Assembly (NCBI RefSeq): GCF_014083985.1
Contig: NZ_CP046907.1
Coordinates: 4,936,501-5,000,500 of the forward strand
DNA from: Streptomyces sp. SCUT-3
GTDB taxonomy: Bacteria; Actinomycetota; Actinomycetes; Streptomycetales; Streptomycetaceae
Length of the DNA: 64,000 nucleotides
Reading direction: 5' to 3'
Both the position numbers and the translations under genes were made by a program. The notes beneath the pieces were generated by a model. The model was not told the origin of the DNA, searched no databases, and saw only the letters and a list, made by a program, of their open reading frames with translations. This document shows positions 13,546 to 22,536 of the stretch, in pieces (the stretch's first letter is position 1; every line of letters starts with the position of its first letter).

Positions 13546-15027
13546 CTTGGGTTCAAGGGGTCGTCGCAACACCACTTGGTTTCAGGTGGTGAGTAGATCA
13601 CGTAGACGCTCGGCTGGGGTATCCCAGCCGAGCGTCTTGCGTGGGCGGCCGTTGAGTTCCTGGGCGACGTGTTCGAGGTCTTCGGGACTGTGGACGCTCA
13701 GGTCGGTGCCCTTGGGGAAGTACTGGCGCAGGAGTCCGTTGGTGTTCTCGTTCGAGCCGCGTTGCCAGGGCGAGGCCGGGTCGCAGAAGTAGACGGGCAT
13801 GCCGGTGGCCATGCTGAACTGCTGGTGGCGTGCCATCTCGCTGCCCTGGTCCCAGGTGAGGGAGCCGCGCAGGTGGGCGGGCAGGGTCTGGACCGTGGTG
13901 ACGAGGCCGTCGCGGACGGTCTCGGCGTCGTGGACGCCGCCCGGCAGGTGGACCAGCATGGTGTACCGGGTGCTGCGCTCGACCAGGGTGGCGATCGCGG
14001 AGCGGCCGCCCGCGCCGATGATCAGGTCGCCTTCCCAGTGCCCGGGCACGGCCCGGTCCTCGACGTCGGCGGGACGGTCGCTGATCATCACCATGGGGTC
14101 GGTGAACCGAGGGGTGCGCCGCTGGGGGTCCCGGCGTGGTTTGCGGCGGGTGCGGCCGGAACGGACGGCGGCCTGGACCTCCCGCTTCAGGCCGCCGCGG
14201 GCCTGGAAGTACAGCGCCTGGTAGATCGTTTCCACGCTCACCCGCATGCTCTCGTCGTCGGGATGCTCCTTGCGTAGAGCGTGGCAGACCTGCTCCGGTG
14301 ACCACCGCCGGCGCAGTCCGTCCCGGACGAAGCGGCGCAGCCGTCCCGCGCGCAGCAGCTTGCGCTCCTTGGGCCGGGGCCTGCGTGCGGCGGCCGCGCG
14401 GTGGGCGGCGTAGGGCCGGTAGCCCTCGGTGCCGGAGTTCGCGTCGATCTCCCGCTTGACGGTGCTCGCCGGCCGTCCCAAGGCCCGTCCGATCGCCCGC
14501 AGCGACTGCCCCGCCGCACGCAGATCACGGATCTTCTCGCGCTCGGCGAGCGTCAGGAATCGCGGGTGAAGCTGCTTCTCCAGGGCGGTCAGGCCCACCG
14601 GTGGCATGGTCACACCGCACATCGTGACGGTCCCGGCCGCGTAGTCGACACGGCGCCCGTCCGGATAGATGCGCGAAGAGCGGGTCTTCTTGACGCCCCA
14701 GTCCCAGTCCTTGGCCGTGCGCTCGTTCACACCGACCTGCCGGGCCGCAACCCGGCGTGCGACACCGGCGGCCCGAAGCCGCTCGTACTCGTCCCGCCGG
14801 GGATGCCGGCGCGGCCGGCGCTCCGAACGCCGCCCGGCCTTCCGGGCCCAGCCGAAGGCAGTGTTCCGGTTCACCCCCAGCTCCCGGGCCACCACAGTCA
14901 CGTTCCCCACGACGTCCAGCCGCGCAAGGAAACGCTCCCGCAGCCCGGAAAAATCATCACGCTCAACGCCCACGGTCCCCGCAACTCCCACAGATCGCGG
15001 GTGTTGCGAGGACCGTTAGAACCCAAG
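13546..15027 (-). mobile_element. IS30-family insertion sequence
   Basis: A 1,482-bp element containing one transposase. The terminal inverted repeats are 13546-13573 and 15000-15027, 28 bp with 24 matches, both starting CTTGGGTTC and ending TCGCAACACC when read inward. It is flanked by a 3-bp direct repeat CGT (13543-13545 and 15028-15030), matching the short duplications known for IS30. The element looks complete and recent. Its insertion point is the loop of a long hairpin, the terminator of the pit operon. Confidence 0.93.
13582..14991 (-). CDS. IS30-family transposase
   Basis: DDE transposase of 469 residues filling the element. N-terminal helix-turn-helix regions are seen around VVARELGVNRNTAFGWARKAG and LTLAEREKIRDLRAAGQSLRAIGRALGRPASTV. 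The catalytic domain shows GHWEGDLIIGAGG (first Asp), LTWDQGSEMARH (second Asp) and RGSNENTNGLLRQYFPKGTD (Glu), the typical IS30 spacing. The stop lies eight bases inside the left inverted repeat, and ATG 14991 lies just inside the right one. No frameshift or internal stop, so it may be active. Confidence 0.95.
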   Translation of the reverse strand: MGVAGTVGVERDDFSGLRERFLARLDVVGNVTVVARELGVNRNTAFGWARKAGRRSERRPRRHPRRDEYERLRAAGVARRVAARQVGVNERTAKDWDWGVKKTRSSRIYPDGRRVDYAAGTVTMCGVTMPPVGLTALEKQLHPRFLTLAEREKIRDLRAAGQSLRAIGRALGRPASTVKREIDANSGTEGYRPYAAHRAAAARRPRPKERKLLRAGRLRRFVRDGLRRRWSPEQVCHALRKEHPDDESMRVSVETIYQALYFQARGGLKREVQAAVRSGRTRRKPRRDPQRRTPRFTDPMVMISDRPADVEDRAVPGHWEGDLIIGAGGRSAIATLVERSTRYTMLVHLPGGVHDAETVRDGLVTTVQTLPAHLRGSLTWDQGSEMARHQQFSMATGMPVYFCDPASPWQRGSNENTNGLLRQYFPKGTDLSVHSPEDLEHVAQELNGRPRKTLGWDTPAERLRDLLTT

Positions 15028-15073
15028 CGTGCGCCGGGGCCGGCGGGGCCTCCCGCCGTGCGTGTGCGTCCCG

Positions 15074-15295
15074 TCAGGACGCGATGAGGTAGATCCCGAA
15101 GCCGACGCCCGCCGTGCAGGCGGCGAAGGCGGCGTAGGCGCCGAGGCGGGCCGGGAGCCGGGAGGTGCCGTTGCGGCCGGCGGCCGTGGCGGCGGACAGG
15201 GCGCTGATGCCCAGGGTGAACATGCCCACGAGGGCAATGGTCACCACGAGGCTGACGCCTGCGACGGTGCCGAGTGCGGCCCAGTCGATCTTCAT
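15074..15295 (-). CDS. Small two-helix membrane protein downstream of pit
   Basis: A 73-residue protein with hydrophobic spans at about residues 8-33 (AALGTVAGVSLVVTIALVGMFTLGISAL) and 49-70 (LGAYAAFAACTAGVGFGIYLI), probably with both ends on the same side. ATG 15295 follows an AGGAGG eight to nine bases upstream and lies 14 bases after the pit stop, so it is in the pit transcript. I do not recognise a named family; the context suggests an accessory role in phosphate uptake. Confidence 0.78.
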   Translation of the reverse strand: MKIDWAALGTVAGVSLVVTIALVGMFTLGISALSAATAAGRNGTSRLPARLGAYAAFAACTAGVGFGIYLIAS

Positions 15296-15309
15296 CGGGT
15301 CCTCCTGCT

Positions 15310-16584
<1,275 letters not shown>

Positions 16585-16635
16585 TCACCCAGGCAATCGT
16601 TCGGGAGGTCAGGGGGCTTGATGGACAGTAGGTAT

Positions 16636-16657
16636 CCAGGGTGAACGGAAGGTGAAC
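16636..16657 (-). promoter_or_regulatory. PHO box (PhoP binding site) upstream of pit
   Basis: Minus strand: GTTCACCTTCC followed directly by GTTCACCCTGG, two 11-base direct repeat units matching the Streptomyces PHO box unit G(G/T)TCAYYYR(G/C)G. It sits upstream of the pit start, where PhoP activation or repression under phosphate limitation would act. Confidence 0.85.
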
Positions 16658-16659
16658 TG

Positions 16660-17066
16660 GGGCCGTCGTTGTGGTGCTGGGTTTCCCTGTCCGCCGCAGG
16701 CGAACGGGGAGGGGCGGAGCGCCGGGCCGTCGCACACTTCCCGGGCACCGGGGGGAGGACCCTCGGGCCCTCCTGCCACTGCCGGTATGTCCATTATCGC
16801 CAAGCGGAAGGGGTGGTTCCGGCGATTGTGCGCCGGGTCCCGCCGCCGGTGCGGCCCGGATCCCCGCGGGGGCCGGACTCCCTGCCGTTTCCCCGGGTTT
16901 CACGCATCGTCGGGTGTGATGCGTATCACGCGGTGCGAGGTGCCCGGGGTCTCCGGGAGGACACCCCCGAGGGGACCGGCCGGCGCCGTGCCCCCTCCGC
17001 CGCCCGGGCCCGCCGCCGCCCGGGCGTACTGCAGGTGCCGACGGGCGTGCCGGGGTGCTACCGGGG
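16660..17066. other. Intergenic stretch with no recognisable gene
   Basis: Between the pit promoter and the small membrane gene at 17067. Open frames here have no conserved motif or ribosome binding site. A GATGCGTATCACGCGGTGCG stretch at 16918-16937 is imperfectly dyadic. Nothing else is supported. Confidence 0.5.
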
Positions 17067-17288
17067 CTACCGCCCCTTCGCCTTCTTCGAGGCGCCGAGC
17101 ATGACCGTCAGCCCGCTCGTGGCCACCACGAGCCACGGGAGGCCGTAGGCGAGAGGGTGGACGTCGAAGCCCCTGAGGCGGACGATCGCGACGATCAGGC
17201 CGAGAACGGCGAACTGGGACGCCGCGTAGACCGTGACCCTGCGCCGCGTGCTCCGCGCCCGTACGTGTTCCGTGTCGTGCCCGCCCAT
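17067..17288 (-). CDS. Small two-helix membrane protein of unknown function
   Basis: 73 residues beginning MGGHDTEHVRARSTRRR, with membrane spans around YAASQFAVLGLIVAIVRL and LAYGLPWLVVATSGLTVML and a basic C-terminal tail SKKAKGR. ATG 17288 was chosen over the longer frame because the extension lacks hydrophobic character. It stands alone, between the pit region and the FAD oxidoreductase. No family recognised. Confidence 0.68.
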   Translation of the reverse strand: MGGHDTEHVRARSTRRRVTVYAASQFAVLGLIVAIVRLRGFDVHPLAYGLPWLVVATSGLTVMLGASKKAKGR

Positions 17289-17393
17289 GGCTCCGCCCGT
17301 CCTCTCCGGTCCGTGGTGACGACGCACAGTCTGGAGCGCCCGGCGTCCGCGATCACCGGGCCGGCCCGGCAACGTGACCGTCTGTTCGCTGCC

Positions 17394-17414
17394 GGTAACC
17401 GGTAACCGGTAACC
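17394..17414. repeat. GGTAACC x3 heptamer repeat
   Basis: Three perfect tandem copies of GGTAACC between the oxidoreductase stop and the upstream region of the small membrane gene. Function unknown. Confidence 0.8.
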
Positions 17415-17471
17415 GGCCCGCCCCGGAGCGGTGGGACCGGAGCGGCGTCGGCGGGGTCCGGAGGGGCCGGT

Positions 17472-18869
17472 CTAGCCCCGGCCCGCGATCCGGTCCGCGA
17501 TCCGCGCGATGCGGTCCGTCTCCGCGGCGAGCCCGCCCGCCTCGCGCCGGTCGGCCGCCCGGTAGGCGGCGTACAGCCCGTGCACGCCCAGCCACCGCAG
17601 CGGCTCCGGCTCCCAGCGGCGCACCCGGTGCCCCGTCCACGGCAGCCGGGTCAGCTCGGTCTGCCCGCCCTGGCCGGAGTCCATCCGCACCAGGTCCCGC
17701 AGGGTGCGGGCGGCCAGGTTCGCGGCCGCCACGCCGCTGCCGACGTACCCGCCGGCCCGGCCCAGCCCGGTGGAGCGGTCCAGGTGCACGCTCGCGCACC
17801 AGTCCCGGGGCACCCCGAGCACTCCGGACCAGGCGTGCTCGACCGCCACGCCGGCCAGCTGCGGGAAGAGGCGCACCAGCAGCTCCCGCAGTTCCTCCAC
17901 GGTCTCCGGGCGGGTCCGGCCGTCGTTGTCGGTGCGGGAGCCGAACCGGTAGGGGACCCCGCGGCCGCCGAGGGCGATCCGGCCGTCGGCGGTGCGCTGG
18001 GCGTACATGTACGAGTGCGCGAAGTCGCCGAGCGTCTCGTGCCCGGACCACCCGACGGCGTCCCACTGCCGCTCCGACAGCGGCTCGGTGACGATCATCG
18101 AGGAGTTCATCGGCAGCCAGGTCCGCCGCTCCCCCTTCAGCCCCGCCGTGAAGCCCTCGGTGCAGCGCAGCACGTACGGGGCGCGCACCGTGCCGTACGG
18201 GGTGACGGCGCGCCGGGGCGCGATCGCGCCGACCGGCGTCGACTCGTGGATCGTCACCCCGAGCGCCTCGACCGTGCGGGCCAGGCCCTGCACCAGCTTC
18301 GCCGGGTGCAGCCGGGCCCCGTGCGGGCTCCAGGTGCCGCCGGCCGCGTCGCAGACCCGCACCCGCTCCGCGGTCTCGCGGGCCGACAGCAGCACCCGGC
18401 CGGTCTCGCCGAACTCCGTCTCCGCGGCGTGGAAGGCGCGCAGCCGGGCGAGCTGGGCGGGGGTGCGGGCGACCTCCAGGACCCCGCCCGCGCGGATGTC
18501 GGCGTCGATCCCCTCGGCGGCCGCGGTGCGCACCACCTCGTCCACCGCCCCGTCCATCGCCCGCTGGAGGTCCGCGGCCGCCTGGCGGCCGTGCAGCTTC
18601 GCGTAGCGGTCGCGCCCGGCGACGCCGTTGTACAGCCAGCCGCCGTTGCGCCCGGAGGCGCCGTAGCCGCAGAACCTGGCCTCCAGCACGGTGATCCGCA
18701 GGAACGGCACGGCCTTCTTCAGGTAGTAGGCGGTCCACAGGCCCGTGTAGCCGCCGCCGACGATGCACACGTCGGCGGTGGCGTCCCCGGGCAGGGGCTC
18801 GCGGGGAGCGGGCAGTCCGGTCTGTGCGTACCAGAAGGAGATCCCGCCGTTGGCGGTCGTCGGTGCCAT
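17472..18869 (-). CDS. FAD-dependent oxidoreductase, DAO / gamma-glutamylputrescine oxidase-like
   Basis: 465-residue flavoprotein of the D-amino acid oxidase superfamily. The Rossmann dinucleotide motif DVCIVGGGYTGLWTAYYL is at about residues 33-50, and YGASGRNGGW follows at about 70, the pattern of PuuB/YcjA-type amine oxidases. The C-terminal FAD contact GYVGSGVAAANLAARTL is present. ATG 18869 (MAPTTANGGISFWY) follows a GGGGTGG ribosome site. Substrate is unknown; an amine or amino acid is likely. It is divergent from the class II aldolase at 18962 with about 90 bases between them. Confidence 0.88.
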   Translation of the reverse strand: MAPTTANGGISFWYAQTGLPAPREPLPGDATADVCIVGGGYTGLWTAYYLKKAVPFLRITVLEARFCGYGASGRNGGWLYNGVAGRDRYAKLHGRQAAADLQRAMDGAVDEVVRTAAAEGIDADIRAGGVLEVARTPAQLARLRAFHAAETEFGETGRVLLSARETAERVRVCDAAGGTWSPHGARLHPAKLVQGLARTVEALGVTIHESTPVGAIAPRRAVTPYGTVRAPYVLRCTEGFTAGLKGERRTWLPMNSSMIVTEPLSERQWDAVGWSGHETLGDFAHSYMYAQRTADGRIALGGRGVPYRFGSRTDNDGRTRPETVEELRELLVRLFPQLAGVAVEHAWSGVLGVPRDWCASVHLDRSTGLGRAGGYVGSGVAAANLAARTLRDLVRMDSGQGGQTELTRLPWTGHRVRRWEPEPLRWLGVHGLYAAYRAADRREAGGLAAETDRIARIADRIAGRG

Positions 18870-18947
18870 GCTGCCACCCCTGTTCGAACCCTTGTGTGGC
18901 CGGGACACTACTGTCCGCCGGAGAACGGCGGCAACGAGCGACATGGC

Positions 18948-18953
18948 TATCCT
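18948..18953 (+). promoter_or_regulatory. -10 element for a probably leaderless aldolase transcript
   Basis: TATCCT ends eight bases before ATG 18962, and no purine-rich ribosome site precedes that ATG. Transcription would start at or next to the start codon. Confidence 0.5.
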
Positions 18954-18961
18954 TCGCCGCC

Positions 18962-19630
18962 ATGACTGACGAGATGGAACTGGACCGAGCCTGGCAGCGC
19001 GTGGCCGCCACCGCCCGCAGGGCGGTCGCCGACGGACTGGTCGTCGGAGCCGCGGGCAACGTCTCGGAACGGGTCGGCGACCTCGTGGTCGTCACCCCCA
19101 GCGGCGTCCGCTACGGCGACCTGGGCCCCGAGGAGCGGGTCGTCGTCGACCTGGACGGCCGGCAGGTGGCGGGCCGGCTGCGGCCCACCAGCGAACTCGC
19201 CCTCCACCTGGGCGTCTACCGCACCATCGGCGCCCGCGCCGTCGTGCACACCCACGCCGTCCACGCCACCGCCGTGTCGGCCCTGGTCGACGAGGTGCCG
19301 CCGGTGCACTACATCACCGCCGAGCTCGGGGGAGTGGTGCGCGTCGCCCCGTACGCCACCTACGGCACGCAGGAACTGGCCGACCACGTGCTCCACGCCC
19401 TGCGGGACCGTGCGGGCTGCCTGATGCGCAACCACGGCACCGTCACCCACGGCCCGGACCTGGAGACCGCCTACGAGCGCACCGCCCACCTGGAGTGGAT
19501 CTGCCGGGTATGGCTCCTCGCCCGCGGGGCAGGGAATCCCTCACTGCTGTCCCACGAGGAGATGGACCGCGTCGTGGAGAAGTTCCGCGGCTACGGCCAG
19601 CCCGGCCGGGGAGAGGGACGAACCGGTTGA
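18962..19630 (+). CDS. Class II aldolase/adducin family protein
   Basis: Zn-dependent aldolase fold of the L-fuculose-phosphate / ribulose-phosphate epimerase group, 222 residues. Seen: AAGNVSERVGDLVVVTPSG (phosphate-binding loop), TSELALHLGVYRT (catalytic Glu), VVHTHAVHATAVSAL (the two metal His) and CLMRNHGTVTHG (third metal His). Complete in length for the family. ATG 18962 fits the -10 element spacing of a leaderless message. The substrate cannot be fixed from sequence alone. The alpha/beta hydrolase follows after 53 bases, perhaps in the same transcript. Confidence 0.9.
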   Translation: MTDEMELDRAWQRVAATARRAVADGLVVGAAGNVSERVGDLVVVTPSGVRYGDLGPEERVVVDLDGRQVAGRLRPTSELALHLGVYRTIGARAVVHTHAVHATAVSALVDEVPPVHYITAELGGVVRVAPYATYGTQELADHVLHALRDRAGCLMRNHGTVTHGPDLETAYERTAHLEWICRVWLLARGAGNPSLLSHEEMDRVVEKFRGYGQPGRGEGRTG

Positions 19631-19683
19631 CCCGGCCGCCCCGGCCCGATGGCCGTCCGCCGCCCGGCCCCGGAGACTGGACG

Positions 19684-20790
19684 ATGATGCGCTGGACCAC
19701 AGCGGCGGCGGTCGCCGCCACAACCGTGATCGGTGCCGGCACGGCCGCGGTGGCGGCCGGCCGGCACGTGTCCGACCTGTCGCTCAAACCCTCCGTCGAC
19801 GGCCCCGGCACCGCGGGGCCCCTGACCGTGCACTGGGCGGACGACGAACGGGTCGCCCTCACCCGCACCGTCGAGTCCCTGCGGCCCGGCCGCTACGGCC
19901 TCACCGGCCGCGGCGTCCACGCCGCCGTGGGCGAGCTGCTGTCGACCGCCGGCGACACCGTCACCCGCCGCCTGGAACGGGTCCAGCGCGGCCTGCTCCG
20001 GCCCGGCACCGAGGTCCGGATCACCCCCCAGGTGTACGCCGGGGACCCGGGCGGCACCCTGGGCCTGGACTTCGAGAACGTGGCGGTCGCCGGCGAGCTG
20101 GGCCCGATGCCCGCCTGGCTGGTGCCCGCGCCCCGCGACGTCTGGGTGATCACCGTGCACGGCCTGGGCACCACCCGCGAGCACCCCATGGTCGTGATGC
20201 CGGCCCTGAACCGCCTGCGCCTGCCCGTGCTCGACATCTCCTGCCGCAACGACCCCGGCGCGCCCCGCACGGCCGACCGCATCAGCCACCTCGGGGAGGC
20301 GGAGTGGCGGGACGTCGACGCCGCGATCCGCCACGCCGTCGACCACGGGGCCCGGCGCGTCGTCCTGTACGGGTGGTCGGTGGGCGCGACGGCGGTGCTG
20401 CACGCCGCCGAGCGCTCGCCGCTGCGCGAGAGGGTCGCCGGGACGGTGCTGGACTCCCCGGTCCTCGACTGGCGGGCCGCGCTGCGGGCGACGGCCCGGG
20501 GCCACGGGGTGTCCGGGGCGCTCGTCGCCCTGGGCGTGCGCGCCGCGCAGGGCCGCGCCGGGCTGGACGCCGGGCCCCCGGCCCTTCCCCGGCCGGCCGT
20601 GCCCGCACTGCTCGTCCACGGCCCCGACGACCGCATCGCGCCGTTCGAGACCTCCCGCCGCCTCGCCGAGCTGTACCCGGACCTGATCAGCGTGCGCACC
20701 GTCCCCCGGGCCGGCCACCAGTGCATGTGGAACGCCGACCCCGAGGCGTACGAGACGACCCTGCGGCGCTTCCTCACCCCCCTGCTCTGA
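19684..20790 (+). CDS. Alpha/beta hydrolase with N-terminal membrane anchor or signal
   Basis: 368 residues. The hydrophobic start MMRWTTAAAVAATTVIGAGTAAVAAG looks like a signal anchor. The hydrolase core has HGLGTTREHPM (oxyanion region), YGWSVGATAVLHAAE (nucleophile Ser in GxSxG), LLVHGPDDRIAPFETS (acid) and PRAGHQCMWN (His). The family is common in Streptomyces as a putative lipase/esterase; the substrate is unknown. ATG 19684 was chosen because it places the hydrophobic segment first; a second ATG is adjacent. Confidence 0.86.
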   Translation: MMRWTTAAAVAATTVIGAGTAAVAAGRHVSDLSLKPSVDGPGTAGPLTVHWADDERVALTRTVESLRPGRYGLTGRGVHAAVGELLSTAGDTVTRRLERVQRGLLRPGTEVRITPQVYAGDPGGTLGLDFENVAVAGELGPMPAWLVPAPRDVWVITVHGLGTTREHPMVVMPALNRLRLPVLDISCRNDPGAPRTADRISHLGEAEWRDVDAAIRHAVDHGARRVVLYGWSVGATAVLHAAERSPLRERVAGTVLDSPVLDWRAALRATARGHGVSGALVALGVRAAQGRAGLDAGPPALPRPAVPALLVHGPDDRIAPFETSRRLAELYPDLISVRTVPRAGHQCMWNADPEAYETTLRRFLTPLL

Positions 20791-21013
20791 ACCACCGGGC
20801 ACCGTCGGGGGCGCGGGCCGAACCCCCGCGCCCGCCCGCCGGCGCACCGCCCCCACCTCCCGGGGCCGGGCCCGGGCGGGAACCCCGGGCGGGAGTGCCG
20901 CCCGGGAACCCCGGCCGGGAACCCCGCCCTCCGGTTCTCCGGCAGGGCCGTTCGCCGCCCATTGCGACCACCCCGTTTTGGGTTTCCGGGCCGTCACCCG
21001 GGACACTGCTGCC
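20791..21013. other. GC-rich intergenic with hairpin-forming C/G tracts
   Basis: Several CCCGGG and GGGAACCCC blocks between 20860 and 20930 can pair and may terminate the hydrolase transcript. No gene is seen. Confidence 0.4.
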
Positions 21014-22372
21014 GTGACGTCCCGTACACCGCGAGAGACAGCACTGCGCCTCGTCCCCCGTAGGCCCATCGCCGCAGCCCGGCAGGCCGCCGAGATCCGC
21101 AGGTCCCGGCCGCCGAAACCGCCGGAGGGCACTCCGCCCACCCGCGAGCTGGCCCGCATGGCCCGCGCCGTCCTGGCCGACGCGGTGCTCCTGGCCCGCT
21201 GGACGGACAGCACCCTGCGGCCCGGGCCCACCGGCATACTGCCCGACGCCGACGTGCGCCGGGCGTCCGCGGCCCTGGAACTGACCGGACGCCAGGTGCG
21301 CAACGCCTGGGACCGGGCCCGCCTGGCCGGCCTGGTCGAGCTGAGGGACGGCTCGGTCCGCCACGGCTGGCGGCTGCGCGTGTGGAACCACGACGACGCC
21401 GCCGTGCTCCGCGGCTGGGTCGCGCTGTTCGACGCGTGGTCGCTCGCCCGCCCCGCCTGGTCCCACCGGGCCTCCGCGGACGCCGACCCCGGCCTGGTGG
21501 CCGAGGCCGTCGAGGCCGTCCCCCAGCTCCTGTCCCTGCTGCACCTGTCCTCCGGGCCGGTGCCGGTCGACACCCTCCTGGACCTGCTGCGCCAGCGGGT
21601 GGCCGAGCTGCGCGCCGAGCGGGACGAGCCGCCCGCGGCCGGTGACCGCGACCCCTACCCGGCCCTGCTCGACTGGGTGATAGAGGCCCTCGGCTCCGTC
21701 GGCGCGCTGCGCCCCCGGGCCGACGACGAGGTCGCGGTGACCCCGCTGGGCAGCTGGGCGGTGTGGGTCAAGCTCGAGCAGATCTGCCTGGCGGCCCAGA
21801 CCACCGAGGGCCACACGGAGAGGCCGGCCGAGGAGCTGCTGCGCGCCTGCGCCCGCTACTCGCCCGGCCCGGCCCGCGCCGAGTACCGCGCCTGGCTGGC
21901 GGCCCGCCCCGTCGGGCAGGCCGTCGCCGAGCTGCTGGACGTGGCCCGCGGCGACGACCCGCTGCTGCGCGGCCTCGCCTTCGAGGCGCTGCGCGTGGTC
22001 GGGGAGCCGGCGGCCCCTGCGGTCCGCGCGGTGGTCGACGAGCCCTACCTGCGCCCCTACGCGGTCCTGTGGCTGGGCGAGCTGGAGGACGACGAGCACG
22101 CGGAGAGCCGCCTCACCCGCGAGGAGGCCACCTGGCTGTGGGTGGACACCGCGGCCGCGGTCTCCGACCACGGTGAGGGGCACCTGCTGGTCAGCCACCT
22201 CGAGTCGGCCGTGCAGAGCACCGTGCCGCAACTGCTCGCCGAGGTGCGCACGGTCGACCACCCGCGCACGGTGCAGGTGCTGGTGGCGCTGGCCGCCGCG
22301 CACCCCGACCCCAAGCTGTCCAAGGCCCTGCGGCGGGCCGCCTTCCAGGTGCACACCGGCGGCAGCGACTGA
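21014..22372 (+). CDS. Unknown protein with winged-helix-like N-terminus and HEAT-like C-terminus
   Basis: 452 residues from GTG 21014 (VTSRTPRETALRL). After a basic leader, residues of about 60-120 read ADAVLLARWTDSTLR, ASAALELTGRQVRNAWDRAR and LAGLVELRDGSVRHGWRL, which looks like a winged helix with a wing hairpin. Residues of about 300-440 contain alternating helices such as AVAELLDVARGDDPLLRGLA, FEALRVVGEPAAPAVRAV and RTVQVLVALAAAHPDPKLSK, reminiscent of HEAT repeats. No catalytic motif found. It may be a regulator; no named family recognised. It stands alone in orientation before the repeat tract at 22394. Confidence 0.75.
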   Translation: MTSRTPRETALRLVPRRPIAAARQAAEIRRSRPPKPPEGTPPTRELARMARAVLADAVLLARWTDSTLRPGPTGILPDADVRRASAALELTGRQVRNAWDRARLAGLVELRDGSVRHGWRLRVWNHDDAAVLRGWVALFDAWSLARPAWSHRASADADPGLVAEAVEAVPQLLSLLHLSSGPVPVDTLLDLLRQRVAELRAERDEPPAAGDRDPYPALLDWVIEALGSVGALRPRADDEVAVTPLGSWAVWVKLEQICLAAQTTEGHTERPAEELLRACARYSPGPARAEYRAWLAARPVGQAVAELLDVARGDDPLLRGLAFEALRVVGEPAAPAVRAVVDEPYLRPYAVLWLGELEDDEHAESRLTREEATWLWVDTAAAVSDHGEGHLLVSHLESAVQSTVPQLLAEVRTVDHPRTVQVLVALAAAHPDPKLSKALRRAAFQVHTGGSD

Positions 22373-22393
22373 CCGCGCCCCCGCGCCGCCCCC

Positions 22394-22503
22394 GCGCCGG
22401 ACCCGCGCCGGACCCGCGCCGGACCGGCGCCGGACCCGCGCCGGACCGGCGCCGGACCCGCGCCGGACCGGCGCCGGACCCGCGCCGGACCGGCGCCGGA
22501 CCG
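22394..22503. repeat. 11-bp tandem repeat, ten copies
   Basis: Ten uninterrupted copies of GCGCCGGACC(C/G). The eleventh base follows the order C C G C G C G C G G. The tract lies between the convergent genes ending at 22372 and 22537 and can fold into many alternative hairpins. Confidence 0.92.
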
Positions 22504-22536
22504 GCGCGGGAGTGCGCGGGGCCCGGGCGGCCGGGC

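Larger units (their letters stand above)
13513..15059. terminator. Intrinsic terminator of the pit operon, split by the IS element
   Basis: The arm at 13513-13534 and the arm at 15038-15059 are exact reverse complements over 22 bases, followed by inner CCGGCG/CGCCGG pairs with a 2-base bulge. They meet at the CGT target duplicated by the IS30 element. Without the element they form a stem of about 28 bp, lying 15-45 bases beyond the stop of the small gene downstream of pit. The entry spans both arms and includes the element. Confidence 0.8.

Noticed and set aside
16652-17104. 150-codon open frame on the plus strand
   Set aside because: Composition is Arg/Pro/Gly-rich without ribosome site or motif; overlaps the pit promoter.
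18880-18905. GTTCGAACCC sequence resembling a tRNA T-loop
   Set aside because: No acceptor, D or anticodon stems around it; it lies in the leader of the FAD oxidoreductase gene.
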